DNA of 10,386 bases from Yoonia sp. (GTDB lineage: Bacteria > Pseudomonadota > Alphaproteobacteria > Rhodobacterales > Rhodobacteraceae). Numbering within the stretch: the first letter of the stretch is position 1; every line of letters begins with the position of its first letter. The stretch covers positions 1-10,386 of the forward strand of contig JAPKCP010000105.1 in assembly GCA_028822885.1 (NCBI GenBank). Direction: 5' to 3'. A program made the translations under genes and the position numbers. The notes below the pieces were generated by a model. The model searched no databases, was not told the origin of the DNA, and was given only the letters and a program-made list of their open reading frames with translations. Positions 1 to 8,153 of the stretch are shown piece by piece.

Positions 1-35
1 ACAAATCTTATATTTCAGTCATTTTTATTGGGTTC

Positions 36-49
36 TTGATCTAGGTCAA
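36..49 (+). promoter_or_regulatory. FNR-type (Crp/Fnr family) activator box upstream of narK
   Basis: The sequence TTGATCTAGGTCAA matches the Crp/Fnr-family pattern TTGAY-N4-RTCAA. The half-sites TTGAT and GTCAA flank a palindromic CTAG, and only the fifth base of each half breaks perfect symmetry. Its centre (42.5) lies 32 bases upstream of the centre of a plausible -10 at 72-77, which would place it near -41.5, the position of class II FNR-dependent promoters. The AT-rich stretch before it (1-35) could contact the polymerase alpha subunits. FnrL (oxygen), NnrR/Dnr (NO) and NarR (nitrate/nitrite, known to control nar genes in Paracoccus) share nearly the same site, so the sequence does not say which regulator acts. 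Confidence 0.8.
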
Positions 50-71
50 CAGTGGTCTTGTCAGCTTCCTC

Positions 72-77
72 CATATT
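72..77 (+). promoter_or_regulatory. Putative -10 element of the narK promoter
   Basis: CATATT resembles the sigma-70 -10 hexamer TATAAT/TATATT and predicts transcription starting near base 84. No good -35 is visible at the matching distance, as is usual when an FNR-type protein bound near -41.5 replaces that contact. The assignment rests mainly on its spacing from the FNR-type box and has not been tested. Confidence 0.5.
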
Positions 78-93
78 TCTCTCCAAACCAGCA

Positions 94-117
94 AACGGTC
101 TTCATAGCGAGGCCGTT
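94..117 (+). promoter_or_regulatory. Leader hairpin in the narK 5' untranslated region
   Basis: AACGGTCTT (94-102) can pair with GAGGCCGTT (109-117) around a six-base loop, CATAGC. This gives nine consecutive pairs in RNA, two of them U-G. If transcription starts near 84 the hairpin sits about ten bases from the 5' end of the message and ends 16 bases before the Shine-Dalgarno, so it would leave the ribosome site free. It could stabilise the mRNA, mark a protein-binding dyad, or have no function. It is not followed by a U-tract, so it is not an intrinsic terminator. Confidence 0.35.
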
Positions 118-145
118 GCGGGCGAGGTCACTTGGGGAAAGTATC

Positions 146-2875
146 ATGGACAATTCTGAAACAGTTTGGAAGTCAGATCAGAATAGGGCGCTTTCGCTCA
201 GTACAATCGCCTTCACGGCTTGTTTTGCGGTATGGACGATTTTTTCGATTATTGGCGTCGCCATTAAGGCCGAACTGGGCCTCAACGAGGCGCAATTTGG
301 TCTGCTTGTTGCGACGCCAATCCTAACAGGGTCGGTCACGCGGTTGTTCCTTGGCGTTTGGACCGAAAGATACGGCGGGCGGTTGGTCTTTTCGGCGCAA
401 ATGCTGCTGACGGCGCTGGCCACGTGGGCGCTGACCTTTGCATCGACCTATCTCATGTATCTTGTCGCGGCGCTTGGCATCGGCCTTGCCGGGGGCTCGT
501 TCATTATCGGCGTGGCCTATGTCTCGCGGTTCTACGAGTCCGGCCGTCAGGGCACAGCCTTGGGCATTTTTGGTGCGGGCAACGTCGGCGCAGCCGTCAC
601 AACCTTTGTCGCACCTTTTGTGATGGTGGCATACGGATGGCAGGGCGTGGCGCACGTCTGGGCAATTGCGCTCGCGATCATGGCTGTTGTGTTCTTCGTC
701 TTTGCCAAAGACGATCCAGTGCTGATCGCGCGCCGTAAATCGGGCGTTAAGGCACCAAGTCTCACGCAGCAGTTTGAGCCGTTGAGGCACCTCCAAGTTT
801 GGCGGTTTGCGCTCTATTATTTCTTCGTTTTCGGGGCCTTTGTCGCCCTTGCGCTGTGGATGCCACATTATCTGATCGACGTTTATGGCCTTGATGTACG
901 CAGCGCGGGTATGGCAGCGGCGGTATTTTCTTTGTCAGCCTCGCTGTTTCGCGCCTATGGGGGCCACCTGTCGGATCAGGTTGGTGCGCGGAAGGTTATG
1001 TATTGGACGTTCGGTTTCAGCATGGTCCTGCTGTTCATGCTGTCCTATCCGCCAACCGACTACGTCATCCAAAGCAAGAACGGGCCGATCTCGTTCTCTA
1101 CCCAGATGGATGTTTTACCCTTCGTTATCACGCTGTTCGTTCTTGGCTTTTTCATGAGCCTCGGCAAGGCGGCCGTGTTCAAACACATCCCGGTTTATTA
1201 TCCCAACCATGTTGGTGCGGTCGGCGGTCTTGTCGGCATGATAGGTGGTCTTGGCGGTTTCATTTTGCCCATCGGTTTTGGTGCCTTGTTGGAATTGACA
1301 GGTGTCTACACAAGCTGCTTTGCCCTGCTGTTCGTTGTGGTGGCGATTTCGCTGGGCTGGATGCATCTGTCGGTGCGCGCAATGGAGATGGCTGCACATG
1401 GTCCTGCGCTGGACGAACTTCCCGAGCTCCCCGAGATGCAGGAAATCCACTCGCTTGGGCGAACAGCCGTGCCGCGCACTCTCACGGTGTGGCAGCCAGA
1501 GGATCAAGAATTTTGGTCTGACAAAGGGCGCGCTGTTGCCCGACGCAACCTGTGGATTTCGATTCCTGCGCTGCTTTTGGCCTTTTCGGTGTGGATGGTC
1601 TGGTCAATGGTCGTGGCACGCCTACCAGCCATCGGCTTCAACTTCGCATCGTCGCAACTGTTTTGGCTGGCGGCCTTGCCCGGTCTATCGGGTGCTACAC
1701 TGCGCATCTTCTACAGTTTCATGGTGCCAATCTTTGGCGGCAGGCTCTGGACGACACTTTCAACGGCATCACTGCTGCTGCCAGCCATTGGTATTGGCTA
1801 CGCAGTGCAGAACCCAGAAACACCATATCTGATCTTCCTCACCCTTGCGCTTCTGTGTGGTCTTGGCGGCGGTAACTTTGCCTCTTCAATGGCCAACATC
1901 GCGTATTTCTACCCAAAAGCGGAGAAGGGCAATGCGCTCGCCTTGAACGCCGGACTGGGCAACCTTGGTGTGTCGGTCATGCAGTTCCTTGTGCCTATCG
2001 TCATCACGGCGGGCGTCTTTGGGGTCATGGGTGGCGCGCCAGTTACGCTGGACGACGGCGCCCAACTTTGGATGCAAAATGCGGGCTTTGTCTGGGTTCC
2101 CTTCATCATAGTAGCAACCATTGCTGCATGGCTTGGCATGAACGACATCGCTGACGCCAAGGCAAGCTTTCGCGATCAGGCTGTCATCTTTGGTCGTTTT
2201 CATAACTGGGTAATGTGCGTGCTTTATACTGGCACCTTTGGCAGCTTTATCGGCTATTCGGCGGGTTTTCCGCTGCTGACCAAACTGATGTTCCCCGAAG
2301 TGAATGCGTTGCAATACGTGTTCCTTGGGCCGCTTGTTGGCGCGCTTAGTCGTGCGGGAACTGGTTGGGTTAGCGACCGTTTTGGCGGTGGGCGGGTCAC
2401 TTTCTGGACCTTCCTCGGCATGATTATCGCCGTTTACGGCGTCATCGCCTTCCTGCCTTCGGGCGGAACCGGTGGTAACTTCATGGGCTTCTTCGCCTGT
2501 TTCATGGCGCTGTTCCTGCTGACTGGGATCGGCAACGCGTCAACCTTCCAAATGATCCCCGCAATCATGGGTCGCGAGATCCCACGCCTGATGCCCGAAT
2601 TGGACGCTGTTGCGTCTCGCAAACAATCCGAGCGTGAAAGTGCCGCGATCATCGCCTTTACCAGCGCGATTGCCGCCTACGGAGCGTTCTTCATTCCCAA
2701 GCTTTACGGCACATCGATCGCGATGACCGGCGCCCCAAATGGCGCACTCTGGGCGTTCCTCGGTTTCTACGTGGTCTGCCTGATCGTGACCTGGGTTTTC
2801 TACACCCGGCCCGGTGGGCTTCTCCATGACATCGAACGTGGCCGCGGTTCCGCTGCCGCTGTCCAACCCGCTTAA
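146..2875 (+). CDS. narK: Fused NarK1-NarK2 nitrate/nitrite transporter
   Basis: Imports nitrate and exports nitrite across the inner membrane. At 909 residues it is twice the usual NarK length and contains two MFS nitrate/nitrite porter halves, about residues 15-415 and 466-890, joined by a soluble linker rich in Glu and Pro; 24 helices are expected. Each half has the family's nitrate-binding arginines: Arg66 (GSVTRL) and Arg269 (SLFRAYGG) in the first, Arg520 (ATLRIFY) and Arg736 (ALSRAGTG) in the second. Each also has a nitrate-signature glycine run (AGNVGAA near 144, GLGNLGVS near 603). The KHIPVYYP segment of half one is NarK1-like (nitrate/proton symport). The FQMIPAIM segment of half two is E. 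coli NarK-like (nitrate/nitrite antiport). ATG 146 is chosen because GGGGAAAG (134-141) precedes it; an in-frame TTG at 116 lies in the leader hairpin without a ribosome site. It ends in tandem TAATAA. Similar fusions are known in Paracoccus. Confidence 0.96.
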   Translation: MDNSETVWKSDQNRALSLSTIAFTACFAVWTIFSIIGVAIKAELGLNEAQFGLLVATPILTGSVTRLFLGVWTERYGGRLVFSAQMLLTALATWALTFASTYLMYLVAALGIGLAGGSFIIGVAYVSRFYESGRQGTALGIFGAGNVGAAVTTFVAPFVMVAYGWQGVAHVWAIALAIMAVVFFVFAKDDPVLIARRKSGVKAPSLTQQFEPLRHLQVWRFALYYFFVFGAFVALALWMPHYLIDVYGLDVRSAGMAAAVFSLSASLFRAYGGHLSDQVGARKVMYWTFGFSMVLLFMLSYPPTDYVIQSKNGPISFSTQMDVLPFVITLFVLGFFMSLGKAAVFKHIPVYYPNHVGAVGGLVGMIGGLGGFILPIGFGALLELTGVYTSCFALLFVVVAISLGWMHLSVRAMEMAAHGPALDELPELPEMQEIHSLGRTAVPRTLTVWQPEDQEFWSDKGRAVARRNLWISIPALLLAFSVWMVWSMVVARLPAIGFNFASSQLFWLAALPGLSGATLRIFYSFMVPIFGGRLWTTLSTASLLLPAIGIGYAVQNPETPYLIFLTLALLCGLGGGNFASSMANIAYFYPKAEKGNALALNAGLGNLGVSVMQFLVPIVITAGVFGVMGGAPVTLDDGAQLWMQNAGFVWVPFIIVATIAAWLGMNDIADAKASFRDQAVIFGRFHNWVMCVLYTGTFGSFIGYSAGFPLLTKLMFPEVNALQYVFLGPLVGALSRAGTGWVSDRFGGGRVTFWTFLGMIIAVYGVIAFLPSGGTGGNFMGFFACFMALFLLTGIGNASTFQMIPAIMGREIPRLMPELDAVASRKQSERESAAIIAFTSAIAAYGAFFIPKLYGTSIAMTGAPNGALWAFLGFYVVCLIVTWVFYTRPGGLLHDIERGRGSAAAVQPA

Positions 2876-2892
2876 TAAGAAAGGAATCGGAT

Positions 2893-5800
2893 ATGAGCCA
2901 TCTGCTCGACAGATTGAACTTCCTCCAGTCAAAAGAACTGGAGCAGTTTTCAAACGGCCACGGTCAAGTCACCCGCGAGAACCGCGACTGGGAAGACACC
3001 TACCGTAACCGCTGGCGTCACGACAAAATCGTCCGCTCGACCCATGGAGTGAACTGCACCGGGTCTTGTAGCTGGAAGATTTACGTTAAATCTGGGATCG
3101 TGACCTGGGAAACCCAACAAACAGATTACCCGCGCACGCGCGCTGATCTTCCCAACCATGAGCCACGCGGTTGCGCACGCGGAGCGAGCTACAGCTGGTA
3201 TCTATATTCTGCAAACCGGGTGAAAAACCCGCTGGTCCGTGGCCGCCTGATGAAAATCTGGCGCAAGATGCGCGAAACATTGGAGCCCATTGAGGCGTGG
3301 ACCAAGCTGCAGGCTGATCCGATCTTGCGGGCCTCTTACGTCGAAACGCGTGGGAAAGGCGGGTTCGTGCGCGCCACTTGGGACGAGGCGACAGAAATCA
3401 CCGCTGCGGCCAACGCCTACACAGCCAAGACATATGGACCTGACCGCGTTTTCGGGTTTTCGCCGATCCCTGCGATGTCGATGGTCAGCTATGCTGCGGG
3501 GTCGCGTTACCTCGCGCTGATGGGTGGCGTGTGTATGTCGTTTTATGACTGGTATTGTGATTTGCCGCCCGCATCGCCGATGACATGGGGCGAACAAACC
3601 GACGTGCCGGAATCAGCGGATTGGTATAATTCTGGCTATCTATTGCTCTGGGGTTCGAACGTGCCGCAGACCCGCACACCGGACGCGCATTTCTATACCG
3701 AAGCGCGTTACAAAGGTACCAAATCTGCCGTTATTTGTCCGGATTATTCCGAGGCTGCGAAATTCGGAGACGTCTGGCTGAACGCGCGGCAAGGCACGGA
3801 CGCAGCGCTGGCGATGGCCTTTGGCCACGTGATCCTGCGCGAATTCCACCTCGACAGGCAGACAGAATATTTCGAGGACTACACCCGCAAATACTCTGAC
3901 TTCCCGATGCTGGTGAAGTTGGACGAAAAGAGCGGCCGCCTTGTGCCGGGCCGTTTCTTGCGCGCCGATGATCTGGACGGCAAGCTGGGCGAGGACAACA
4001 ACCCCGAATGGAAAACCGTCGCGTTCGACGAAACTTCGAACGAGCTCGTCGCGCCCAATGGATCAGTCGGGTATCGTTGGGGTGAGGAAGGTGAATGGAA
4101 CCTTGAAGAGAGGGCGAGCCAGACCGACACACAGCTTAAGACGAGCTTTGTTCTGGAAGAAGACTATGACGATATCGTTGGCGTCGACTTCCCATATTTT
4201 GGCGGTCAGTCCTTTGGCCAGTTCAAAACTGACGCGGACCATCCAGACGTCCTGACCCGCAATATCCCTGTCAAAACGATCAAAACCGTGGATGGCACAA
4301 TCAACGTGGCGACCGTCTTTGATCTGTTTTGCGCCAACTACGGCCTTGATCGCGGTCTGGGCGGTGAGTGGGTAACCAATGATTTCGCCAGCGACATGCC
4401 CGGCACGCCCGCATGGGCTGAAAAGATCACCGGTGTTGCCGCCGATAAAATCATCCATGTCGCGCGTGAATTTGCATCGAATGCGGAAAAGACCAACGGT
4501 AAATCAATGGTTATCATGGGGGCTGGTATTAACCACTGGTATCACATGGACATGAATTATCGCGGCATTATCAACATGTTGGTGATGTGCGGTTGCGTCG
4601 GGCAATCGGGTGGAGGCTGGGCACATTATGTGGGGCAGGAAAAGCTGCGCCCGCAAACCGGTTGGCAACCGCTGGCATTTGCGCTGGACTGGATCCGCCC
4701 ACCACGGCACATGAACGCCACCAGCGCGTGGTACGCCCACACCGATCAATGGCGCTACGAGACGCTGGAAGCGGACGAAATTTTGTCGCCGACAGCGCCC
4801 GAGGGCGACTGGGATATCAGCCTGATCGACTATAATATCCGTGCTGAGCGCATGGGCTGGTTGCCGTCAGCACCCCAGTTCAAGACCAATCCACTCGACG
4901 TTGCCAAGGCGGCCAAAGTAGCCGGCAAGGATATTCCGGCTTATGTCACGGAGAATCTGAAATCTGGCGATCTGGAAATGTCGTGCGAAGACCCCGACGA
5001 TCCGGCGAACTGGCCGCGTAACCTGTTTGTGTGGCGCTCGAACCTGTTGGGATCATCGGGTAAGGGCCACGAATATTTCCTCAAACACCTGCTGGGCACC
5101 GACAACGGTGTCATGGGCAAGGACCTGGGCGAAGAGGGCCGCAAGCTTCCCAAAGAAGCGAAGTGGCACAAGGACGCGCCGCGCGGCAAACTGGACCTTT
5201 TGGTGACAATCGATTTCAGGATGTCCACAACTTGCGTCTATTCTGACATCGTTCTGCCCACCGCCAGTTGGTACGAAAAGGACGACATGAACACGTCGGA
5301 CATGCACCCGTTTATCCACCCGCTACAGGCGGCGGTTGACCCGGCCTATGAAAGCAAATCCGACTGGGAAATCTTCAAGGCTATTGCCAAGAAGTTCCAA
5401 GAGATCACGCCGGGTTATCTGGGCCAAGAAACGGACATTGTCGCGCTGCCGATCCTGCACGATACCCCGTCAGAGATTGCACAGGATCAAGTGAAGGACT
5501 GGAAAAAAGGCGAATGTGAGCTGATCCCCGGCAAGACTGCGCCTGCCTTTATGACGGTTGAGCGCGATTATACCGCGATCTACGACCAATTTACTGCGCT
5601 TGGCCCGCTTTTGGACAAACTGGGCAATGGCGGCAAGGGCATCAACTGGGACACGCAAACCGAGATTGATAACCTGTCAGCGCTGAATGGCGTGCATCAG
5701 GATGGGGCCGCTACTGGGCGACCCAAAATCGAAACGGCCATTGACGCCTGCGAAGTCATCTTGATGCTGGCGCCCGAAACCAATGGCGAAGTTGCGGTCA

Positions 5801-6633
5801 AAGCATGGGAGGCTCTTGAAAAAGTCACCGGACGCGAACATGCCCATCTGGCCGAAGGATCGCACCACACCAAGATCCGCTTTCGCGACATCGCAGCCCA
5901 ACCGCGCAAAATCATTTCGAGCCCCACATGGTCGGGCATCGAGAGCGAGACAGTCAGTTACAACGCCGGCTACACCAACGTGCATGAGCTGATCCCGTGG
6001 CGGACCCTAACTGGGCGACAGCAGCTATATCAAGATCACCTCTGGATGCGTGCGTTTGGTGAAGGTTTCATGTCTTACCGGCCTCCGATTGACGTCAAAT
6101 CTGTCACAAAAGCGGTGCAGGACGAAGGCGACAAGTTGGTGCTAAACTTCATCACGCCGCACCAAAAATGGGGCATCCACTCCACTTATACCGATAACCT
6201 GTTGATGCTCACGCTTAACCGTGGCGGGCCGGTGATCTGGATTTCCGAGGTGGACGCCAGATCGGCGGGCATTGTGGATAACGACTGGGTGGAACTTTAC
6301 AATGCCAACGGCGCGCTGACGGCGCGGGCGGTTGTTTCCCAGCGGATCAAAGAAGGCACGACCTTCATGTACCACGCCCAGGAAAAAATCATCAACACGC
6401 CTGGATCCGAAAAAACCGGCAACCGTGGCGGCATCCACAATTCGGTGACCCGCACGGTTCTAAAACCCACGCATATGATCGGCGCCTACGCTCACCAATC
6501 TTACGGTTTTAACTACTACGGCACCGTCGGATCAAACCGCGACGAATTCGTCGTTGTCAGAAAAATGAACAAGGTCGACTGGCTCGATGCCGAAAAGGTT
6601 TGGGAACCGTCAGCTAAGGAGGCTGCAAAATGA
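2893..6633 (+). CDS. narG: Membrane-bound respiratory nitrate reductase, alpha (catalytic) subunit
   Basis: Reduces nitrate to nitrite at a molybdenum bis-MGD centre on the cytoplasmic side of the membrane. Its 1246 residues almost equal E. coli NarG (1247), and the N-terminal part aligns by eye nearly without gaps. His51, Cys55, Cys59 and Cys94 correspond to the unusual His/Cys ligands of the FS0 [4Fe-4S] cluster. Asp223, in FYDWYCDLPPASP, corresponds to the aspartate that binds molybdenum. These residues separate it from periplasmic Nap and assimilatory Nas enzymes, which use Cys at the metal. There is no cleavable signal peptide, as expected for a cytoplasm-facing NarG. AGAAAGGA (2878-2885) lies seven bases before the ATG and 17 bases separate it from narK. 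The TGA overlaps the narH ATG. No frameshift or missing key residue is seen. Confidence 0.98.
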   Translation: MSHLLDRLNFLQSKELEQFSNGHGQVTRENRDWEDTYRNRWRHDKIVRSTHGVNCTGSCSWKIYVKSGIVTWETQQTDYPRTRADLPNHEPRGCARGASYSWYLYSANRVKNPLVRGRLMKIWRKMRETLEPIEAWTKLQADPILRASYVETRGKGGFVRATWDEATEITAAANAYTAKTYGPDRVFGFSPIPAMSMVSYAAGSRYLALMGGVCMSFYDWYCDLPPASPMTWGEQTDVPESADWYNSGYLLLWGSNVPQTRTPDAHFYTEARYKGTKSAVICPDYSEAAKFGDVWLNARQGTDAALAMAFGHVILREFHLDRQTEYFEDYTRKYSDFPMLVKLDEKSGRLVPGRFLRADDLDGKLGEDNNPEWKTVAFDETSNELVAPNGSVGYRWGEEGEWNLEERASQTDTQLKTSFVLEEDYDDIVGVDFPYFGGQSFGQFKTDADHPDVLTRNIPVKTIKTVDGTINVATVFDLFCANYGLDRGLGGEWVTNDFASDMPGTPAWAEKITGVAADKIIHVAREFASNAEKTNGKSMVIMGAGINHWYHMDMNYRGIINMLVMCGCVGQSGGGWAHYVGQEKLRPQTGWQPLAFALDWIRPPRHMNATSAWYAHTDQWRYETLEADEILSPTAPEGDWDISLIDYNIRAERMGWLPSAPQFKTNPLDVAKAAKVAGKDIPAYVTENLKSGDLEMSCEDPDDPANWPRNLFVWRSNLLGSSGKGHEYFLKHLLGTDNGVMGKDLGEEGRKLPKEAKWHKDAPRGKLDLLVTIDFRMSTTCVYSDIVLPTASWYEKDDMNTSDMHPFIHPLQAAVDPAYESKSDWEIFKAIAKKFQEITPGYLGQETDIVALPILHDTPSEIAQDQVKDWKKGECELIPGKTAPAFMTVERDYTAIYDQFTALGPLLDKLGNGGKGINWDTQTEIDNLSALNGVHQDGAATGRPKIETAIDACEVILMLAPETNGEVAVKAWEALEKVTGREHAHLAEGSHHTKIRFRDIAAQPRKIISSPTWSGIESETVSYNAGYTNVHELIPWRTLTGRQQLYQDHLWMRAFGEGFMSYRPPIDVKSVTKAVQDEGDKLVLNFITPHQKWGIHSTYTDNLLMLTLNRGGPVIWISEVDARSAGIVDNDWVELYNANGALTARAVVSQRIKEGTTFMYHAQEKIINTPGSEKTGNRGGIHNSVTRTVLKPTHMIGAYAHQSYGFNYYGTVGSNRDEFVVVRKMNKVDWLDAEKVWEPSAKEAAK
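6615..6622 (+). promoter_or_regulatory. Strong Shine-Dalgarno of narH inside the narG 3' end
   Basis: TAAGGAGG, a full match to the 16S anti-Shine-Dalgarno, lies in the last codons of narG, seven bases before the narH ATG at 6630. Together with the ATGA stop/start overlap it fixes the narH start and suggests translational coupling, which would suit subunits needed in equal amounts. Confidence 0.85.
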
Positions 6634-8153
6634 AAGTCTGCGCACAAATCGGAATGGTGCTGAACCTTGATAAATGTATCGGGTGCCACACCTGCTCAGT
6701 CACCTGCAAGAACGTCTGGACTAGCCGTGAAGGCGTCGAATACGCATGGTTCAACAACGTCGAAACCAAGCCCGGCACTGGCTATCCCACGGATTGGGAA
6801 AATCAGGAACGTTGGAATGGCGGCTGGGTGCGGACAAAGGCCGGCAAGCTTCAGCCCAAGCAGGGATCAAAGTGGCGGATTTTGGCGAACCTTTTTGCCA
6901 ACCCAAGCATGCCAGAAATTGACGATTACTACGAACCGTTCGATTTCGACTATGACCACCTGAAATCAGCACCAGAAATGGAAGCGTTTCCCACTGCACG
7001 CCCACGATCGAAAATCACCGGTGAACGGATGCAGAAGATCGAAAAGGGGCCAAACTGGGAAGAAATCCTCGGTGGCGAGTTCTCGAAGCGGTCGCAGGAT
7101 TACAACTTTGAAGGCATCCAAAAAGAGATCTACGGCGAGTATGAGAACACATTTATGATGTATCTCCCGCGCTTGTGTGAACACTGCCTCAATCCGACCT
7201 GTGTTTCGTCCTGCCCATCTGGTGCCATCTACAAGCGCGAAGAAGACGGAATCGTCTTGATCGACCAGGAAAAGTGTCGCGGCTGGCGCATGTGTGTGTC
7301 TGGGTGCCCTTACAAAAAGATCTATTACAACTGGTCTTCTGGTAAATCCGAGAAATGTACGCTGTGCTATCCGCGCATTGAATCCGGTAACCCGACGGTT
7401 TGTTCAGAAACTTGCGTCGGGCGGATCCGCTATCTCGGTGTCATGCTTTACGACGCTGACAAGATCGAAGAAGCGGCAAGCGTCGAAAACACTCAGGACC
7501 TCTATGATGCGCAACTGGGTGTCTTCCTTGATCCCCACGACCCAAAGGTGATCGAGGCCGCACGCGCCCATGGCATCCCCGAAGACTGGATCAAGGCCGC
7601 GCGCGAAAGCCCGATCTGGAAGATGGCGATGGACTGGAAGGTCGCCTTCCCGTTGCATCCCGAATACCGCACATTGCCAATGGTGTGGTACATTCCACCA
7701 CTGTCCCCGATCCAGAACGCCGCAGAGGCAGGCGCGATCGGCATGGACGGCGGCATGCCCGATGTGAAAAACTTGCGCATTCCAGTCAAATACCTCGCCA
7801 ATATGCTGACGGCAGGCGACGAACCACCGATTGTCACCGCACTCGAGCGGATGCTGGCGATGCGGTCTTACATGCGCTCCAAGACTGTCGAAGGTGTTAT
7901 TGACGAAGGCATCGCAGAGCGTGTCGGGCTGACTGGCCGGATCATCGAGGACATGTACAAGATCATGGCCCTTGCCGATTATGAAGACCGGTTTGTGATT
8001 CCGACAACCCACCGTGAGCATGCTGAAGAAGCCTATGATCTTAAAGGGGGCTGCGGATTTACCGACAGTAACGGATGCTCAACAGGTATCTCTAAGGGGT
8101 CGCTTTTTGGCGGTTCTAAGAAGCCCCTAAAAATGCCCACGGAGGTGATGTGA
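6630..8153 (+). CDS. narH: Respiratory nitrate reductase, beta (iron-sulfur) subunit
   Basis: Carries electrons from the NarI haems to NarG on the cytoplasmic face. The 507 residues contain four ferredoxin-type cysteine groups: Cys16/19/22/26, Cys183/186/191/195, Cys216/222/226 and Cys243/246/258/262. In the third group the position of the missing cysteine is Trp219 (CRGWRMC), the NarH hallmark that makes this cluster [3Fe-4S] rather than [4Fe-4S]. The positions match E. coli NarH within one residue. The remainder, including LPMVWYIPPLSP near residue 349, is the usual NarH C-terminal domain that packs on NarG and NarI. It overlaps narG by four bases at the start and meets narJ at the stop, so it is a core operon member. 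All cluster ligands are present and nothing unusual is seen. Confidence 0.98.
   Translation: MKVCAQIGMVLNLDKCIGCHTCSVTCKNVWTSREGVEYAWFNNVETKPGTGYPTDWENQERWNGGWVRTKAGKLQPKQGSKWRILANLFANPSMPEIDDYYEPFDFDYDHLKSAPEMEAFPTARPRSKITGERMQKIEKGPNWEEILGGEFSKRSQDYNFEGIQKEIYGEYENTFMMYLPRLCEHCLNPTCVSSCPSGAIYKREEDGIVLIDQEKCRGWRMCVSGCPYKKIYYNWSSGKSEKCTLCYPRIESGNPTVCSETCVGRIRYLGVMLYDADKIEEAASVENTQDLYDAQLGVFLDPHDPKVIEAARAHGIPEDWIKAARESPIWKMAMDWKVAFPLHPEYRTLPMVWYIPPLSPIQNAAEAGAIGMDGGMPDVKNLRIPVKYLANMLTAGDEPPIVTALERMLAMRSYMRSKTVEGVIDEGIAERVGLTGRIIEDMYKIMALADYEDRFVIPTTHREHAEEAYDLKGGCGFTDSNGCSTGISKGSLFGGSKKPLKMPTEVM
8141..8149 (+). promoter_or_regulatory. Strong Shine-Dalgarno of narJ, deciding its start
   Basis: GGAGGTGAT matches the anti-Shine-Dalgarno very well and lies in the last narH codons. 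The GGAGG core ends seven bases before ATG 8153 but only four before the in-frame GTG 8150, so the ATG is the better start. Confidence 0.75.

Noticed and set aside
107..129. Direct repeat GCGAGGCC (107-114)/GCGAGGTC (122-129) in the narK leader as a tandem regulator site
   Set aside because: Two eight-base copies with one mismatch and no known regulator pattern are weak evidence. The first copy is largely accounted for by the hairpin arm.
116..145. In-frame TTG at 116 as the narK start, adding ten residues
   Set aside because: It lies in the right arm of the leader hairpin with no ribosome site before it. ATG 146 has GGGGAAAG just upstream, and the extra residues (MRARSLGESI) do not resemble a NarK N-terminus.
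6846..6890. Third cysteine group of NarH lacking a cysteine, and the stretch between groups one and two, considered as possible damage to the gene
   Set aside because: The Trp in place of Cys is the normal NarH feature giving a [3Fe-4S] cluster, and the long insertion after the first group is also present in E. coli NarH.
7404..8021. Long open frame on the - strand opposite narH (205 codons); similar ones lie opposite narK at 323-868 and elsewhere
   Set aside because: These lie wholly inside well-supported genes, have compositions typical of antisense shadows (rich in Arg, His, Cys, Gln), show no recognisable domain and arise readily in GC-rich coding DNA.
8091..8130. AGGGG (8095-8099)/CCCCT (8124-8128) inverted repeat near the narH 3' end as a possible attenuator or processing site
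   Set aside because: The stem is only five or six pairs with a loop of over 20 bases, lies within narH coding sequence and has no U-tract. It is likely incidental.
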